Origin: Silicimonas sp.
GTDB lineage: Bacteria; Pseudomonadota; Alphaproteobacteria; Rhodobacterales; Rhodobacteraceae
DNA length: 64,000 bases
Assembly: GCA_025800205.1 (NCBI GenBank)
Contig: JAOXSD010000113.1
Coordinates: 35,373-99,372 of the forward strand
Direction: 5' to 3'
The notes beneath the pieces are model-generated. The model did not search any database, was not told the origin of the DNA, and saw only the letters and a program-made list of their open reading frames with translations. The position numbers and the translations under genes are program-made. Below are positions 27,521 to 36,144 of the stretch, one piece after another; the first letter of the stretch is position 1, and every line of letters begins with the position of its first letter.

Positions 27521-28398
27521 GCCGCGTCCCCCGGCAGGATCGCGTCAAGGCGTGGGGCCATATGCGAAAGATCGTCCTGATCCTTCAGCGCCACCCCGAT
27601 GGAACGGCGGAAGGCGGCGGGCCAGGCCGCACCCTGGGCGTTGAGCAGCGTCGCCGCTTCCGCCCATTCCACGGTCTCTGCCACACCCGGCGGTTTGACC
27701 AGCGGTTCCTCCCGCATCAACCCGACAGACGCCACCACCGCCGCCGCCGTCGCCTCGGCCACAGAGGACGCGCGGGTCATCACGATCTGCGCCTCAAGTG
27801 CGGGATCGGGGTAGTCGATCCAGTGATAAACACAGCGGCGGCGCAAGGCCTCGTGCAGGTCGCGGGTCCGGTTCGAGGTCAGCACCACAATCGGATGGGA
27901 CCGCGCCCGCACCGTGCCGGTTTCCGGGATCGAAATGGAGAAGTCGGAAAGGAATTCCAATAGAAACGCTTCGAACTCATGATCCGACCGGTCGATCTCG
28001 TCGATCAACAGCAGGGTCTCATCGGGCGCGCGCAGGGCCTCCAGCAGCGGCCGCGCCAGCAGGAACTCATCGGAATAAAGGTTCAGCCCTGCCGCATCCG
28101 CCTGGCGAATGGCCAGCATCTGGCGCGGGTAATTCCACTCATAAAGGGCGGCGGCCGCATCGATCCCCTCATAGCATTGCAGCCGGATCACCTTGCGCCC
28201 CAGCACCGCGCCGATGGCCTTGGCGGCCTCTGTCTTGCCGACCCCGGGCGCACCTTCGAGCAAGAGCGGCTTGCCAAGGGCGAGCCCCAGATAGGCCGCC
28301 GTCGCAAGCGGCGCATCGGCCAGATATTGCGCCGTGACCAGCGCCGATTGCAGCGCCTCCGGGCTCGCGATCCCGCTTATGTCGGCGCGCACCGCCAT
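27517..28398 (-). CDS. MoxR-family AAA+ ATPase, CoxD-like
   Basis: The 293-residue AAA+ ATPase has Walker A GAPGVGKTEAAKA, Walker B LLLIDEIDRSDHEFE, and sensor I region VLTSNRTRDLHEALRRRC. MoxR proteins act as chaperones for metal-cofactor insertion together with VWA partners. The ATG at 28398 overlaps the last base of the hydroxylase C-terminal gene (TGATG) and the stop overlaps the VWA start (ATGA), so all are coupled. In CO dehydrogenase clusters CoxD adds sulfur to the Mo site; here the target is the split hydroxylase upstream. Confidence 0.92.
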   Translation of the reverse strand: MAVRADISGIASPEALQSALVTAQYLADAPLATAAYLGLALGKPLLLEGAPGVGKTEAAKAIGAVLGRKVIRLQCYEGIDAAAALYEWNYPRQMLAIRQADAAGLNLYSDEFLLARPLLEALRAPDETLLLIDEIDRSDHEFEAFLLEFLSDFSISIPETGTVRARSHPIVVLTSNRTRDLHEALRRRCVYHWIDYPDPALEAQIVMTRASSVAEATAAAVVASVGLMREEPLVKPPGVAETVEWAEAATLLNAQGAAWPAAFRRSIGVALKDQDDLSHMAPRLDAILPGDAA

Positions 28399-29426
28399 CA
28401 GCGCCCGGGCGTCCCCTGCGGCCGCGCCCCGCCATTGGCGCGCAAGCCCCGCAGCACCTTCTCCGGCGTGATCGGCAGGCTGTCGCATTCGACGCCGACG
28501 GCATTGAACACCCCATTGGCAATGGCCGGCAGCACCGGGTTGGCACACATCTCGCCCGGCCCCTTGCCACCGAAGGGCGCATCCGGCGCGGGGCGTTCGA
28601 GCACCGAGATATGATGGGGCACCACATCACCCGGACCGGGCTGCAGGTAGTGGTTGAAATCCTCCGGCCCATGGGCGCGGTCGGGATAATTGGGCTCGGT
28701 GGTTTCATAAAGCGCATGCGCCACCCCCATCCAGGCGCCGCCGATCAACTGCTGTTCCACCAGTTTCGGGTTCAACGCCCGGCCCACCTCATAGGCCGAG
28801 TTGATCGCGGTCACCTCGACCTCGCCGGTCTCGTCATCCACGGTCAGATCGACGATGAGGGCGGCATGGGCGAAGGACGACACCGGCGTCATCTCGCCCG
28901 TATCCGCATCCACCTCCGACAGCGGCACAAGGAAAATCCCCCGCCCCGCAAGCGTGCGGCCTTGGGTGAATTGCGCCGCAATCGCCGTGTCTTCGACGGT
29001 GATCGACCGGCTCGGCGCGCCCTTTACATGGATATTGCCGCGCCCGTCGGTCACCAGATCGGCGGCGTCCACCTCCAGCTCCTCACCGGCGGCCTCCAGC
29101 ATCTGACGCCGCGCCTCGGTGGCGGCCCGGATGATGGCGTTGCCCATCCGGTGGGTGCCGCGCGAGGCAAAGGAGCCCATATCATGCGGCCCGGTGTCGC
29201 TGTCGGCAGTGTCCACATAGACATCTTCGACCGGCACGCCGAGGGTTTCCGCCGCCAGTTGCCGACCCACCGATTTGATCCCCTGACCAAGATCGATGGA
29301 GGACAGCGCCACCTTGAACTTACCGTCTGGCGTGGCGTGAACCAGCGCCTGGCTGGGATCGCCGCCCAGGTTCATGCCGATGGGATAGTTGATGCAGGCA
29401 AAGCCGCGCCCGTGGTGAATGGTCAT
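28398..29426 (-). CDS. Molybdenum hydroxylase large subunit, C-terminal half
   Basis: The 342-residue protein equals the second molybdopterin-binding domain of xanthine-dehydrogenase-family large subunits. It begins at the conserved GRGFACINYPIGMNLGGDP and contains ALSSIDLGQGIKS, the GPHDMGSFASRGTHRMGNA cofactor segment, and the catalytic Glu in PFGGKGPGEMCANPV. It lacks the first half of the subunit, which is encoded by the gene just upstream, and the ATG overlaps that gene's stop (TGATG). The two products must join to make a working Mo site. The end of the protein is short of extra residues seen in CO dehydrogenase. Confidence 0.88.
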   Translation of the reverse strand: MTIHHGRGFACINYPIGMNLGGDPSQALVHATPDGKFKVALSSIDLGQGIKSVGRQLAAETLGVPVEDVYVDTADSDTGPHDMGSFASRGTHRMGNAIIRAATEARRQMLEAAGEELEVDAADLVTDGRGNIHVKGAPSRSITVEDTAIAAQFTQGRTLAGRGIFLVPLSEVDADTGEMTPVSSFAHAALIVDLTVDDETGEVEVTAINSAYEVGRALNPKLVEQQLIGGAWMGVAHALYETTEPNYPDRAHGPEDFNHYLQPGPGDVVPHHISVLERPAPDAPFGGKGPGEMCANPVLPAIANGVFNAVGVECDSLPITPEKVLRGLRANGGARPQGTPGR

Positions 29427-31300
29427 CAGCGCCTCCTTGTGCCGGAGAGGAACCGCGACACGCCGGGCCGTTTGACCGCCCGCTGGAAATGCGGTCTCGC
29501 CGGGTCTTCGGGTTGCGGTGGTGGCGGCGGTGGGGCCGCCGCGGTCGGCGCCGGACGCGGTGGTTCGGGGGGCGTGGGCAAGCTCGCGGCTGGCCGTGCG
29601 GTATAGGCCGAGGGCAGGCTTGGGCCTCCGGTGACCGGAGCGGCGGCGGCGGGAGGTGCGACGGGCGCGGGTTCCGCCGGTTTCGGCGCGGGCGCGGTCG
29701 GGGCCATGGGCGCTTTGAACCCCGACCGCTCCTGCTCGGCCGCCATATCCTCGCGTTGTGGCGCATTGCCGAAGGCGGAACTGTTATGGGCCGAATGCCC
29801 CTGAGGCAGACGCCGCCGCGCCCCCTGCCCGGCATCGGGTTCCGGGCCGAGCCCGGTGCGCCGCCGTTCGCCGATCCGGCCTTCTTCATCAATCACCGTC
29901 TCGGGAATGAGGCCCAGAGCCCCTTCGCCGCCGCCGATCTTCGACGATGCCCGCATCGCCTCGCCCGACAGCGCCCAGCCGGTTTTCTGCGCCACCACCT
30001 GACAGCTTTCAATCAGCGCGCAATTCTTCGCCGCGCGCCGATGCGCCTTCATGTCACCATCGCGATAGGCATTGAGAATGCGCAGCTCGATCGGGTCCAT
30101 CCCCACCGCGCGGGCCACCTTGTCCATATGCCGTTCGATGGCGAAATCGCAGGCGGTGATGCCAAAGCCGCGCATCGCCGTCGACGGCGTGCGGTTGGTG
30201 TAGACGCAATAAACATTCGAGGCGACATTGGGGATCGAATAGGGCCCGGGCAGGTGGCCGGTGGATTTCTGCACCGCATAGGACGAGAGCCGCGTGAAGG
30301 CACCGGCATCAAAGAACCCGGTGAACATGCGCGCCAGAATACGCCCGTCGCGGGCGACCCCGTCCTTGATCTTCCAGCGCTCCCCGCCACGCGGCGCCCC
30401 GACCTGCATTTCCTCGGCCCGGTCCCACATGTATTTGACCGGCTTGCCGGTGGCGAGACAGGCAAGCGCGGCGAGAGGCTCATGATGACTGTCGACCTTG
30501 CCACCAAAACCGCCGCCCACGGTGCCGCCGATGAAATGCAGCCGCGCCGAATTCAGATCGAGCTGTTTTGCAGTGACACCGACCGAGAAGAACAGGCCTT
30601 GCGTCGAGGTATAGACGGTGATCCGGTCATTGGTTTCAGGCGCGGCAATGGCGCCGCAGGTCTCGATCGGCGCCTGTTCGATGGGCGACATCTGATAGGT
30701 GGCTTCGACGATGTGATCGGCCTCGGCAAACCCCTTATCCACGTCGCCGAACCGCAGTTTCTGGTGATCGTAAGTGTCGGCATAATCGAAGGTGTTGTTC
30801 GGGTATTCCGCGTTCACCACCGGGGCCTCGGGTTTCAACGCCTCCTCCACGTCGAGCACGAAGGGCAGTTCCTCGTAATCGACCCGCACCGCCTGCACCG
30901 CCGCTTCGGCCGCGCGCACCGAGGTGGCGACAATCGCCAGGATCGGCTGGCCCACGTAAGACACCTTGTCGGTGGCCAGGAGCGGCTCGTCATCGCGACC
31001 GAAGTTGATCAGCGACAGAAGCGTATTCACATTGACCGGCACATCGCGGGCGCTGAGCACCTTGACCACCCCTGCCATCCGTTCGGCTCCGCTGGCGTCG
31101 ACGCTGCGAATGCGCGCGTGGTGATGGGGCGAGCGGACGCAGCGCATGTGCAGCAGCCCGTCAAACAGGTGGTCGTCATAGAACGGCGAACGCCCGGTCA
31201 CATGGCCGAGAATGTCCTGGCGCAGAATGGGCTTGCCGACTACGTCAAAGTCATCGGCGCGTTCATCGGCAAAAAGATCCTTGCGATATTCCACCACCAT
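29426..31300 (-). CDS. Molybdenum hydroxylase large subunit, N-terminal half with long Pro/Ala-rich tail
   Basis: The 624-residue protein holds the hammerhead domain (about 20-130) and the first molybdopterin-binding domain (about 145-440), with GGTVGGGFGGKVD and NRTPSTAMRGFG. The CO dehydrogenase signature loop (AYRCSFR type) is absent; the position reads TAMRGFG, so CO is an unlikely substrate. After GWALS at 441-445 the protein runs on for 180 residues, changing to a Pro/Ala-rich low-complexity tail and ending in a basic RFLSGTRRR. In ordinary one-chain relatives the second Mo domain follows here at once. It overlaps the 2Fe-2S gene and the C-terminal-half gene by one base each. Confidence 0.88.
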   Translation of the reverse strand: MVVEYRKDLFADERADDFDVVGKPILRQDILGHVTGRSPFYDDHLFDGLLHMRCVRSPHHHARIRSVDASGAERMAGVVKVLSARDVPVNVNTLLSLINFGRDDEPLLATDKVSYVGQPILAIVATSVRAAEAAVQAVRVDYEELPFVLDVEEALKPEAPVVNAEYPNNTFDYADTYDHQKLRFGDVDKGFAEADHIVEATYQMSPIEQAPIETCGAIAAPETNDRITVYTSTQGLFFSVGVTAKQLDLNSARLHFIGGTVGGGFGGKVDSHHEPLAALACLATGKPVKYMWDRAEEMQVGAPRGGERWKIKDGVARDGRILARMFTGFFDAGAFTRLSSYAVQKSTGHLPGPYSIPNVASNVYCVYTNRTPSTAMRGFGITACDFAIERHMDKVARAVGMDPIELRILNAYRDGDMKAHRRAAKNCALIESCQVVAQKTGWALSGEAMRASSKIGGGEGALGLIPETVIDEEGRIGERRRTGLGPEPDAGQGARRRLPQGHSAHNSSAFGNAPQREDMAAEQERSGFKAPMAPTAPAPKPAEPAPVAPPAAAAPVTGGPSLPSAYTARPAASLPTPPEPPRPAPTAAAPPPPPPQPEDPARPHFQRAVKRPGVSRFLSGTRRR

Positions 31301-31773
31301 CAGGCCGCCCCCCGGTGTTTGGCCGCTTCAAGAATGGCGTCGATGATCGGCTCATAGCCGGTGCAGCGGCAGAGATTGCCGGAAATCGCCTCGTCCACCT
31401 CCGCCCGCGTCGGGTTCGGATTGCGGTCGAGAAGCGCTTTTGCCGCCATCAGCATGCCGGGGGTGCAATAGCCGCATTGGGCGGCAAAGCCCTCCATGAA
31501 GGCGATCTGGAGCGGGTGCAGATCCGGCCCGTCGGCCAGCCCGCCTGCGGTGTCGACCCGGCGGCCAGCCACGGTCTCGGCCAGGGTCAGGCAGGCGATA
31601 TGGGCCTCCCCGTCGATCATCACCGTGCAGGCGCCGCAGCCGCCCTGACCGCAGCCGTATTTGGGCGAGAGATCGCCGCAGCCCCGGCGCAGCACGTCGA
31701 GCAGATTGCCGCCCGGGTCGACGAACACCGCCGCCTCTTCGCCGTTGAGCGTGAACGTGATCGGCGTCTTCAT
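31300..31773 (-). CDS. Molybdenum hydroxylase 2Fe-2S small subunit (CoxS-like)
   Basis: The 157-residue protein binds two 2Fe-2S clusters. The first site is YGCGQGGCGACTVMI with an upstream Cys in RRGCGDLSPK. The second is CGYCTPGMLM (about 100) and LCRCTGYEPII (about 135). The pattern is that of CoxS/XdhA-type small subunits. It lies between the FAD and Mo subunits, overlapping the FAD gene by four bases and the Mo gene by one base. It should carry electrons from the Mo site to FAD. Confidence 0.95.
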   Translation of the reverse strand: MKTPITFTLNGEEAAVFVDPGGNLLDVLRRGCGDLSPKYGCGQGGCGACTVMIDGEAHIACLTLAETVAGRRVDTAGGLADGPDLHPLQIAFMEGFAAQCGYCTPGMLMAAKALLDRNPNPTRAEVDEAISGNLCRCTGYEPIIDAILEAAKHRGAA

Positions 31774-32561
31774 CGCGCCTCCTCCCCCAGCAGCAACCGG
31801 CGCAGATGCACCGGGGCCACCTCGCGCCGGTACCAGGCCGAGGCAATCGGATCATCGGGCAGCTCCAGCCCCTCGGTGGCCACCGCCAAGGCCGGCGCGA
31901 TCCCGTTTGCATCAAGGCTTGCGCCCTCCAGAGCCGCCTCCACCGCAGGCACGCGGAGGGGCGTCGGACCCATGGCGCCATAGGCCACGCGCGCCCCCGA
32001 CAACCGCCCCGCCGCGCGCGTCAGATGGGCCGCCATCGACATGACCGACACGCCCTTGGGCTTGACCCGCGCGACCTTGCGGAACCGCAGCGCATCACTG
32101 TCCGGACGCCGCACCAGCACCGCCTGCACCAGCCCGCGCCGTTCGGCCAGAAAGGCCTCCAGCGACATCTCCCGCCCGTCCGCCATGCGCAGATCGGCCC
32201 CCAGCGCCAGCAGCGCGACGGTGAGATCGCCGTAAGGATGCGGCGCCATCAGATTGCCGCCCACTGTCGCCATGTTGCGGATCGCGGGCCCCCCCACGGC
32301 GCGGGCGGCAGGGGTGAGAAAATCCACCTCCCGATGGCCGATCAGCCCGGTCATGGTCACGCCGGCGCCAATGGCGATCCGGTCGCCATCGCGTGCAATC
32401 TGGCGCAGGGCGGGATCGGGCGAATGCACAATCCGTTTCACCCGCGCATCGAAGTAATTCACCCGGTTCATGATCAGCGTGCCGCCGCCCAGAAACCGGC
32501 TGTCGGGCGTCATTGCCGCTGCCGCTTCGGCCGCCGTGGGAAAACTCACCACCTCAAGCAT
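31770..32561 (-). CDS. Molybdenum hydroxylase FAD-binding subunit (CoxM-like)
   Basis: The 263-residue protein is the medium FAD subunit. The FAD pyrophosphate segment is RFLGGGTLIMNRVNY, followed by the second FAD motif ATVGGNLMAPHPYGDL. The CO_deh_flav_C domain follows, with FRKVARVKPKGVSVMSMA. The start at 32561 (MLEVVSFPTA) gives the normal family start and overlaps the end of the SRPBCC gene by eight bases. Electrons pass to NAD or a quinone; the latter is possible if the CoxG-like proteins bring the enzyme to the membrane. Confidence 0.93.
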   Translation of the reverse strand: MLEVVSFPTAAEAAAAMTPDSRFLGGGTLIMNRVNYFDARVKRIVHSPDPALRQIARDGDRIAIGAGVTMTGLIGHREVDFLTPAARAVGGPAIRNMATVGGNLMAPHPYGDLTVALLALGADLRMADGREMSLEAFLAERRGLVQAVLVRRPDSDALRFRKVARVKPKGVSVMSMAAHLTRAAGRLSGARVAYGAMGPTPLRVPAVEAALEGASLDANGIAPALAVATEGLELPDDPIASAWYRREVAPVHLRRLLLGEEAR

Positions 32562-33000
32562 GGCCCGCCTCCATATGGCTGCGAATGGCCTCGAACCCGG
32601 CCACATAAACGCCCTCGCCCACCAGTTCGGCCAGTTCGGCCTCGCGGCCTTTCGGCGTGTCGAACCGGCTTTCCCATTCCCAGAAACAGCGGTCGCCATC
32701 GGTCACCGGGAAAAGCCGCACATGGGCCACGTAGTTGAAAAGCGGGATCGGGGTGTCGATGAGGCAATAGGAAAAGCTCTGTTCCAGATCGGAAAGCGTC
32801 AGCAATTGCTCGCGCAGATTGGCGCCATCGGTGAGCCGGAAATTCCGCACCGCACCCACCCGGTCCGAGGCATGGCCGCGCTCGATATGGCTTTCGGCAA
32901 TCACCGGATGCCAGCGGTCATGGCCGTTGAAATCCCGGATCACATCCCAGACAGCCTCCGCCGGCGCATCGATCACGGTGCTTTTCCTCACCCGTGGCAT
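32554..33000 (-). CDS. SRPBCC-family protein, CoxG-like (second of a tandem pair)
   Basis: The 148-residue protein is a START/Bet-v-1-like SRPBCC fold with a large hydrophobic cavity. Shared family features are STVIDAPAEAVWDVIRDFN, RWHPVIAESHIERG, VRNFRLTDGANLREQLLTLSD and the C-terminal helix. In CO dehydrogenase clusters, the SRPBCC protein CoxG holds the enzyme at the membrane. Unlike CoxG it has no long C-terminal extension. It is a clear paralogue of the gene just upstream and overlaps it by one base (TGATG); the FAD subunit gene follows with eight bases of overlap. Confidence 0.88.
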   Translation of the reverse strand: MPRVRKSTVIDAPAEAVWDVIRDFNGHDRWHPVIAESHIERGHASDRVGAVRNFRLTDGANLREQLLTLSDLEQSFSYCLIDTPIPLFNYVAHVRLFPVTDGDRCFWEWESRFDTPKGREAELAELVGEGVYVAGFEAIRSHMEAGHA

Positions 33001-33440
33001 CACGCGCCCCCGAATTGCCGCTTCAGCGCATCGAACCCGCCCTGGAACACCTCGTTGCCCACCAGCGCCACAAGCCCGTCTTCCTCGCCCGGATCGCAGG
33101 AGAACTCCGCTGTCCATTCCGCAAACGTGCCGTTGCTTTCGGTCACCGGCGTGAGCCGCAGGGTGGCGATGTAATCGGTCAGCGGCATCGGGCTGTCGAG
33201 GATCGAATAGGTGCAGAACATGTCGTAATCCGACAGGCCCAGAAGCTGTTCGCGGATGTTGTCGCCATTCTGCAGGTTGAAGTTGCGGATGCAGCCGACC
33301 TGATCGGCGGGCAGCGCCTCCTCGATCCGGCTGTCGCGGATCATCGGGTGCCAGCGCGGCAGATCGTTGAACCCCCGCACCTTGTCCCAGACCCGATCGG
33401 CTGGCGCGCCAATGACGCTCGACGTGTAAACCCGCGCCAT
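33000..33440 (-). CDS. SRPBCC-family protein, CoxG-like (first of a tandem pair)
   Basis: The 146-residue SRPBCC protein shares its whole layout with the next gene: SSVIGAPADRVWDKVRGFN, RWHPMIRDSRIEE, IRNFNLQNGDNIREQLLGLSD and RLTPVTE. The pair probably arose by tandem duplication and has since diverged. It may bind a lipid, a quinone or the pathway substrate. Its start lies next to the stop of the flotillin-like gene, with one base between them. The gene order flotillin, SRPBCC, SRPBCC, hydroxylase suggests a membrane-associated assembly. Confidence 0.88.
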   Translation of the reverse strand: MARVYTSSVIGAPADRVWDKVRGFNDLPRWHPMIRDSRIEEALPADQVGCIRNFNLQNGDNIREQLLGLSDYDMFCTYSILDSPMPLTDYIATLRLTPVTESNGTFAEWTAEFSCDPGEEDGLVALVGNEVFQGGFDALKRQFGGA

Positions 33441-33441
33441 C

Positions 33442-36132
33442 TTACGACTTCGCCTCCCCGTCCTTCTTCTTCGCCTCGTCCGCCTTCAGATTGGCCAGCT
33501 TCTGGCTTTCGCTCATGGCCCGCGCCATGTTGTTGGCGTCCTGGAACACCGCCGATTTGGCGAGGTTCGAGCCATCGATGCCGATGTCGTTCATCAGGCT
33601 GTCGATCATCGGCCCCTGCACCCGGTAGCGGAGCGCGGAATTGATCACCTCGTCGGTCGGGCTGGCGCCAGTGCCACCCCCGCCGCCGCCGCCATTGCCG
33701 CCATCGGACCAGTTGAGCCCGGTGGTGCCGCCGCCGCCCAATTGCATGATCTTGATCTCGTCGATCTTCTCGAGCGGTTTGACCTGGGCGGCGATGATGC
33801 CCTCGAGCCGTTCCAGCATGTTGCGCTTGAAGAGCGAGGCGCGCGCCTCGTCGGTGAGAATGTTCTCGGCCTCGTTGATGAGCCGCTGCGCCTCGGCGCG
33901 CACGGCGGCCACCACCTCTTCGGCATGGGCGGCAAGCTTGGCGCGTTCGGCCTCTTTCTCGGCCTCGGTGACCCCGACCAGCTTGTCGCGGGACGCGGCC
34001 TCGACGGCTTTCGCCGTGTCGACCTTGGCCAGGGCGGCAGCAGCTTCGGCGCGTTTCGCCTCCGCCTTGATCGCGGCCGCACTTTCATCAAGCGACTTGC
34101 CGTAAAGCGCAATCGCCTTCTCCATCGCGGCTTCTTCGACGGCCTTCTCGCGCTCGATCTCCAATTGCCGCCGCTTCTTCTGATGGGCGATGCGCGCGTC
34201 GTCCAATTCATCCTCCGACTGGATCTGCACCCGCTCGACGATCTCCTTCGCGGCAATCTCCGCTTCGCGCAGCGCCTTGGTGCGTTCGACCTCCAGATGT
34301 TCGATCGCCTTGCGCCGCTCCACATTGGCCGCGTCAATCGCACGCTCCTTCTCGATCTCGGCGGCGCGTGTCTTCGCTTCCTCCTCGATCCGGGCGGCGT
34401 TGATCGTCTCCTGCGCGGCGATATTGGCCGCATCGACCGCGCGGTTGCGGGCGATCTCGCGCTCGCGCATGTCCTGCTCATAGGCAATACGCTCGGCGGC
34501 AAGGGTCTTTTCCTTGGCAATCCGCGCCGCTTCCACCGCCTGCGCCTTCGCCTCCTCGCGCGCCTCGGTCTGTTCATGGGCCTCGATCCGCTCGAAAGCC
34601 AGAAGACGCTCCTGGGCGATCCGCGCGGTTTCCACCGCCTCGCGGGCGTCGATCTCGGCCTGATCGACGGCGCGGTTGCGCTCAATCTCCAGGCTCCGCG
34701 TCTCCCGGTCGGACGAAATCCGCGCCGAGGCCACGGCTTTTTCCTGCATGATGCGAAGCTTCTCGGTCGCCTCCCGCTGGGCGATCTCGGCCTCTGAGAT
34801 CGCCAGATCGCGCGCCACTTCCCGCTCGCGGGTGGTCTGCTCGAAGGCGATGCGCGCATCGGTCACCGCCTTTTCCTGAGCGATCCGGGCCTGCTCCACC
34901 GCTTCGCGCGCAGCGATGCCTTCCGCATCCACCGCCTGCTGCCGCGCAATCTCCCGGGTCTGGGTCTCGCGCTCCTTGGCGATCCGCGCCTCGTCCAGCG
35001 CCTTTTCCTGAGCGATGCGCGCGGTTTCCACCGTCTCGCGCGCCGCAATCTCGGCCGCATCGGTTTCCTGGCGGGTGCGAATGCGCTCTTCGGTCAGCGC
35101 CTTTTCCTGGGCGATGCGCGCCTTTTCAATCGCTTCCCGCGTGGCAATGTCGGCCTCCTCGACCACCTGCTGGCGTTCGATCTCGCGCTGGCGGATCTCG
35201 CGCTCCGACGCAATCCGCGCCTCGGAGATCTGCCGCTCATTCTCGATCCGTGCGGTCTCGATGGCCTCACGCGACAACAGTGTCGCCTGTTCCGCATCCT
35301 TCTCCCGCTCGGACCGTTCGCGGGCCAGTTCGGCACGCTGCTGCGCGCGGCGGAATTCCACCTCGCGCTCCTGATCAAGCCGCGCTTCTTCCGAGGCGCG
35401 CTCGATGTCCAGCGCCTGTTTCTCGGCCTCGAGATTGCGCGCCCGGATCTGGATCATCGCATCCTGTTCGATGTCGTTGCGCAGCTTGCGGCGCGCCTCG
35501 ACCGCCTCGATCACATTGGTCAGACCCTCGGCATCGAACTTGTTCGACGGGTTGAAATACTGAATGTCGGTCTGGTCGATATCGGTGGCAGCGACGCTTT
35601 CCAGTTCCAGCCCGTTCTTGTCGAGCCCCTCCTGCGCCATCTCCAGAACCCGCGCGACATAGTCGTTCCGGTTTTCGTGCACCTCCTCCAGCGTCATCTG
35701 GCTGGCCACCGTGCGAAGTGCCGAGATGAACTTGCCCGACAGAAGCGAATGAATGCGTTCAGGTTCCAGCGTGCGCCGCCCCAGCGTCGAGGCCGCCAGC
35801 GACACCGCCTCCCGGCTCTGGTTCACCCGCACGTAGAATTCCGCATCCACATCGATGCGCATCCGGTCGCGGGTGATCAGCGCCTCGTCCTTTTCGCGGG
35901 TCACCGCCAGTTGCAACGAGTTCATGTTCACCGGCGTGATGTCATGGATGATCGGCCAGACGAAGGCGCCACCATTGATCACCACCTTTTCCCCGAGGAA
36001 CCCGGTGCGGACAAAGGCCACCTCCTTGGTCGAGCGGCGGTAAAGCCAGTGCATCACCCAGTAGATGACGAAGATCACGATCACGGCGGCAATCAGCCAC
36101 AAGATCAGTTGTCCTATCAGTTCACCAGTCAT
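33442..36132 (-). CDS. Giant flotillin/SPFH-domain protein (YqiK-like) with long hendecad coiled coil
   Basis: The 896-residue protein has one N-terminal membrane helix (about 6-29), then an SPFH/flotillin domain (about 33-205; STKEVAFVRTG, AEFYVRVNQS). A very long helical region follows. Residues 288-672 fall into about 35 gapless 11-residue units, where most flotillins have a far shorter coiled coil. The end holds the flotillin-like FKRNMLERLEGIIAAQVKPLEKIDEI, a Gly-rich stretch near 825-840, and a Lys-rich tail. Flotillins form large membrane scaffolds. The ATG at 36132 follows GGGAGGTTCC. It lies between the PEP-hydrolase-like gene (12 bases) and the SRPBCC pair, so it probably organises the transporter or hydroxylase at the membrane; that role is inferred. 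Confidence 0.88.
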   Translation of the reverse strand: MTGELIGQLILWLIAAVIVIFVIYWVMHWLYRRSTKEVAFVRTGFLGEKVVINGGAFVWPIIHDITPVNMNSLQLAVTREKDEALITRDRMRIDVDAEFYVRVNQSREAVSLAASTLGRRTLEPERIHSLLSGKFISALRTVASQMTLEEVHENRNDYVARVLEMAQEGLDKNGLELESVAATDIDQTDIQYFNPSNKFDAEGLTNVIEAVEARRKLRNDIEQDAMIQIRARNLEAEKQALDIERASEEARLDQEREVEFRRAQQRAELARERSEREKDAEQATLLSREAIETARIENERQISEARIASEREIRQREIERQQVVEEADIATREAIEKARIAQEKALTEERIRTRQETDAAEIAARETVETARIAQEKALDEARIAKERETQTREIARQQAVDAEGIAAREAVEQARIAQEKAVTDARIAFEQTTREREVARDLAISEAEIAQREATEKLRIMQEKAVASARISSDRETRSLEIERNRAVDQAEIDAREAVETARIAQERLLAFERIEAHEQTEAREEAKAQAVEAARIAKEKTLAAERIAYEQDMREREIARNRAVDAANIAAQETINAARIEEEAKTRAAEIEKERAIDAANVERRKAIEHLEVERTKALREAEIAAKEIVERVQIQSEDELDDARIAHQKKRRQLEIEREKAVEEAAMEKAIALYGKSLDESAAAIKAEAKRAEAAAALAKVDTAKAVEAASRDKLVGVTEAEKEAERAKLAAHAEEVVAAVRAEAQRLINEAENILTDEARASLFKRNMLERLEGIIAAQVKPLEKIDEIKIMQLGGGGTTGLNWSDGGNGGGGGGGTGASPTDEVINSALRYRVQGPMIDSLMNDIGIDGSNLAKSAVFQDANNMARAMSESQKLANLKADEAKKKDGEAKS
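34117..35271 (-). repeat. Coding repeats: about 35 hendecads in the flotillin-like protein
   Basis: The coding stretch for residues 288-672 repeats every 33 bases. The larger units mostly start with REAxExARIAQ and run 44, 33, 44, 44, 44, 77, 55 and 44 residues, all exact multiples of 11. Single 11-mers look like REAIEKARIAQ, EKALTEERIRT and ERETQTREIAR. No insertion breaks the register over 385 residues, which implies strong selection on helix phase. The DNA copies have drifted, so this is not a recent expansion. Confidence 0.85.
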
Positions 36133-36144
36133 AGGAACCTCCCT

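Noticed and set aside
29426-31300. Reading the large subunit as a CO dehydrogenase (CoxL form I)
   Set aside because: The Cys-containing AYRCSFR active-site loop is missing; the position reads TAMRGFG.
34117-35271. Tandem DNA repeats from recent slippage
   Set aside because: The 33-base periodicity is visible mainly in the protein; the DNA copies differ too much for recent expansion.
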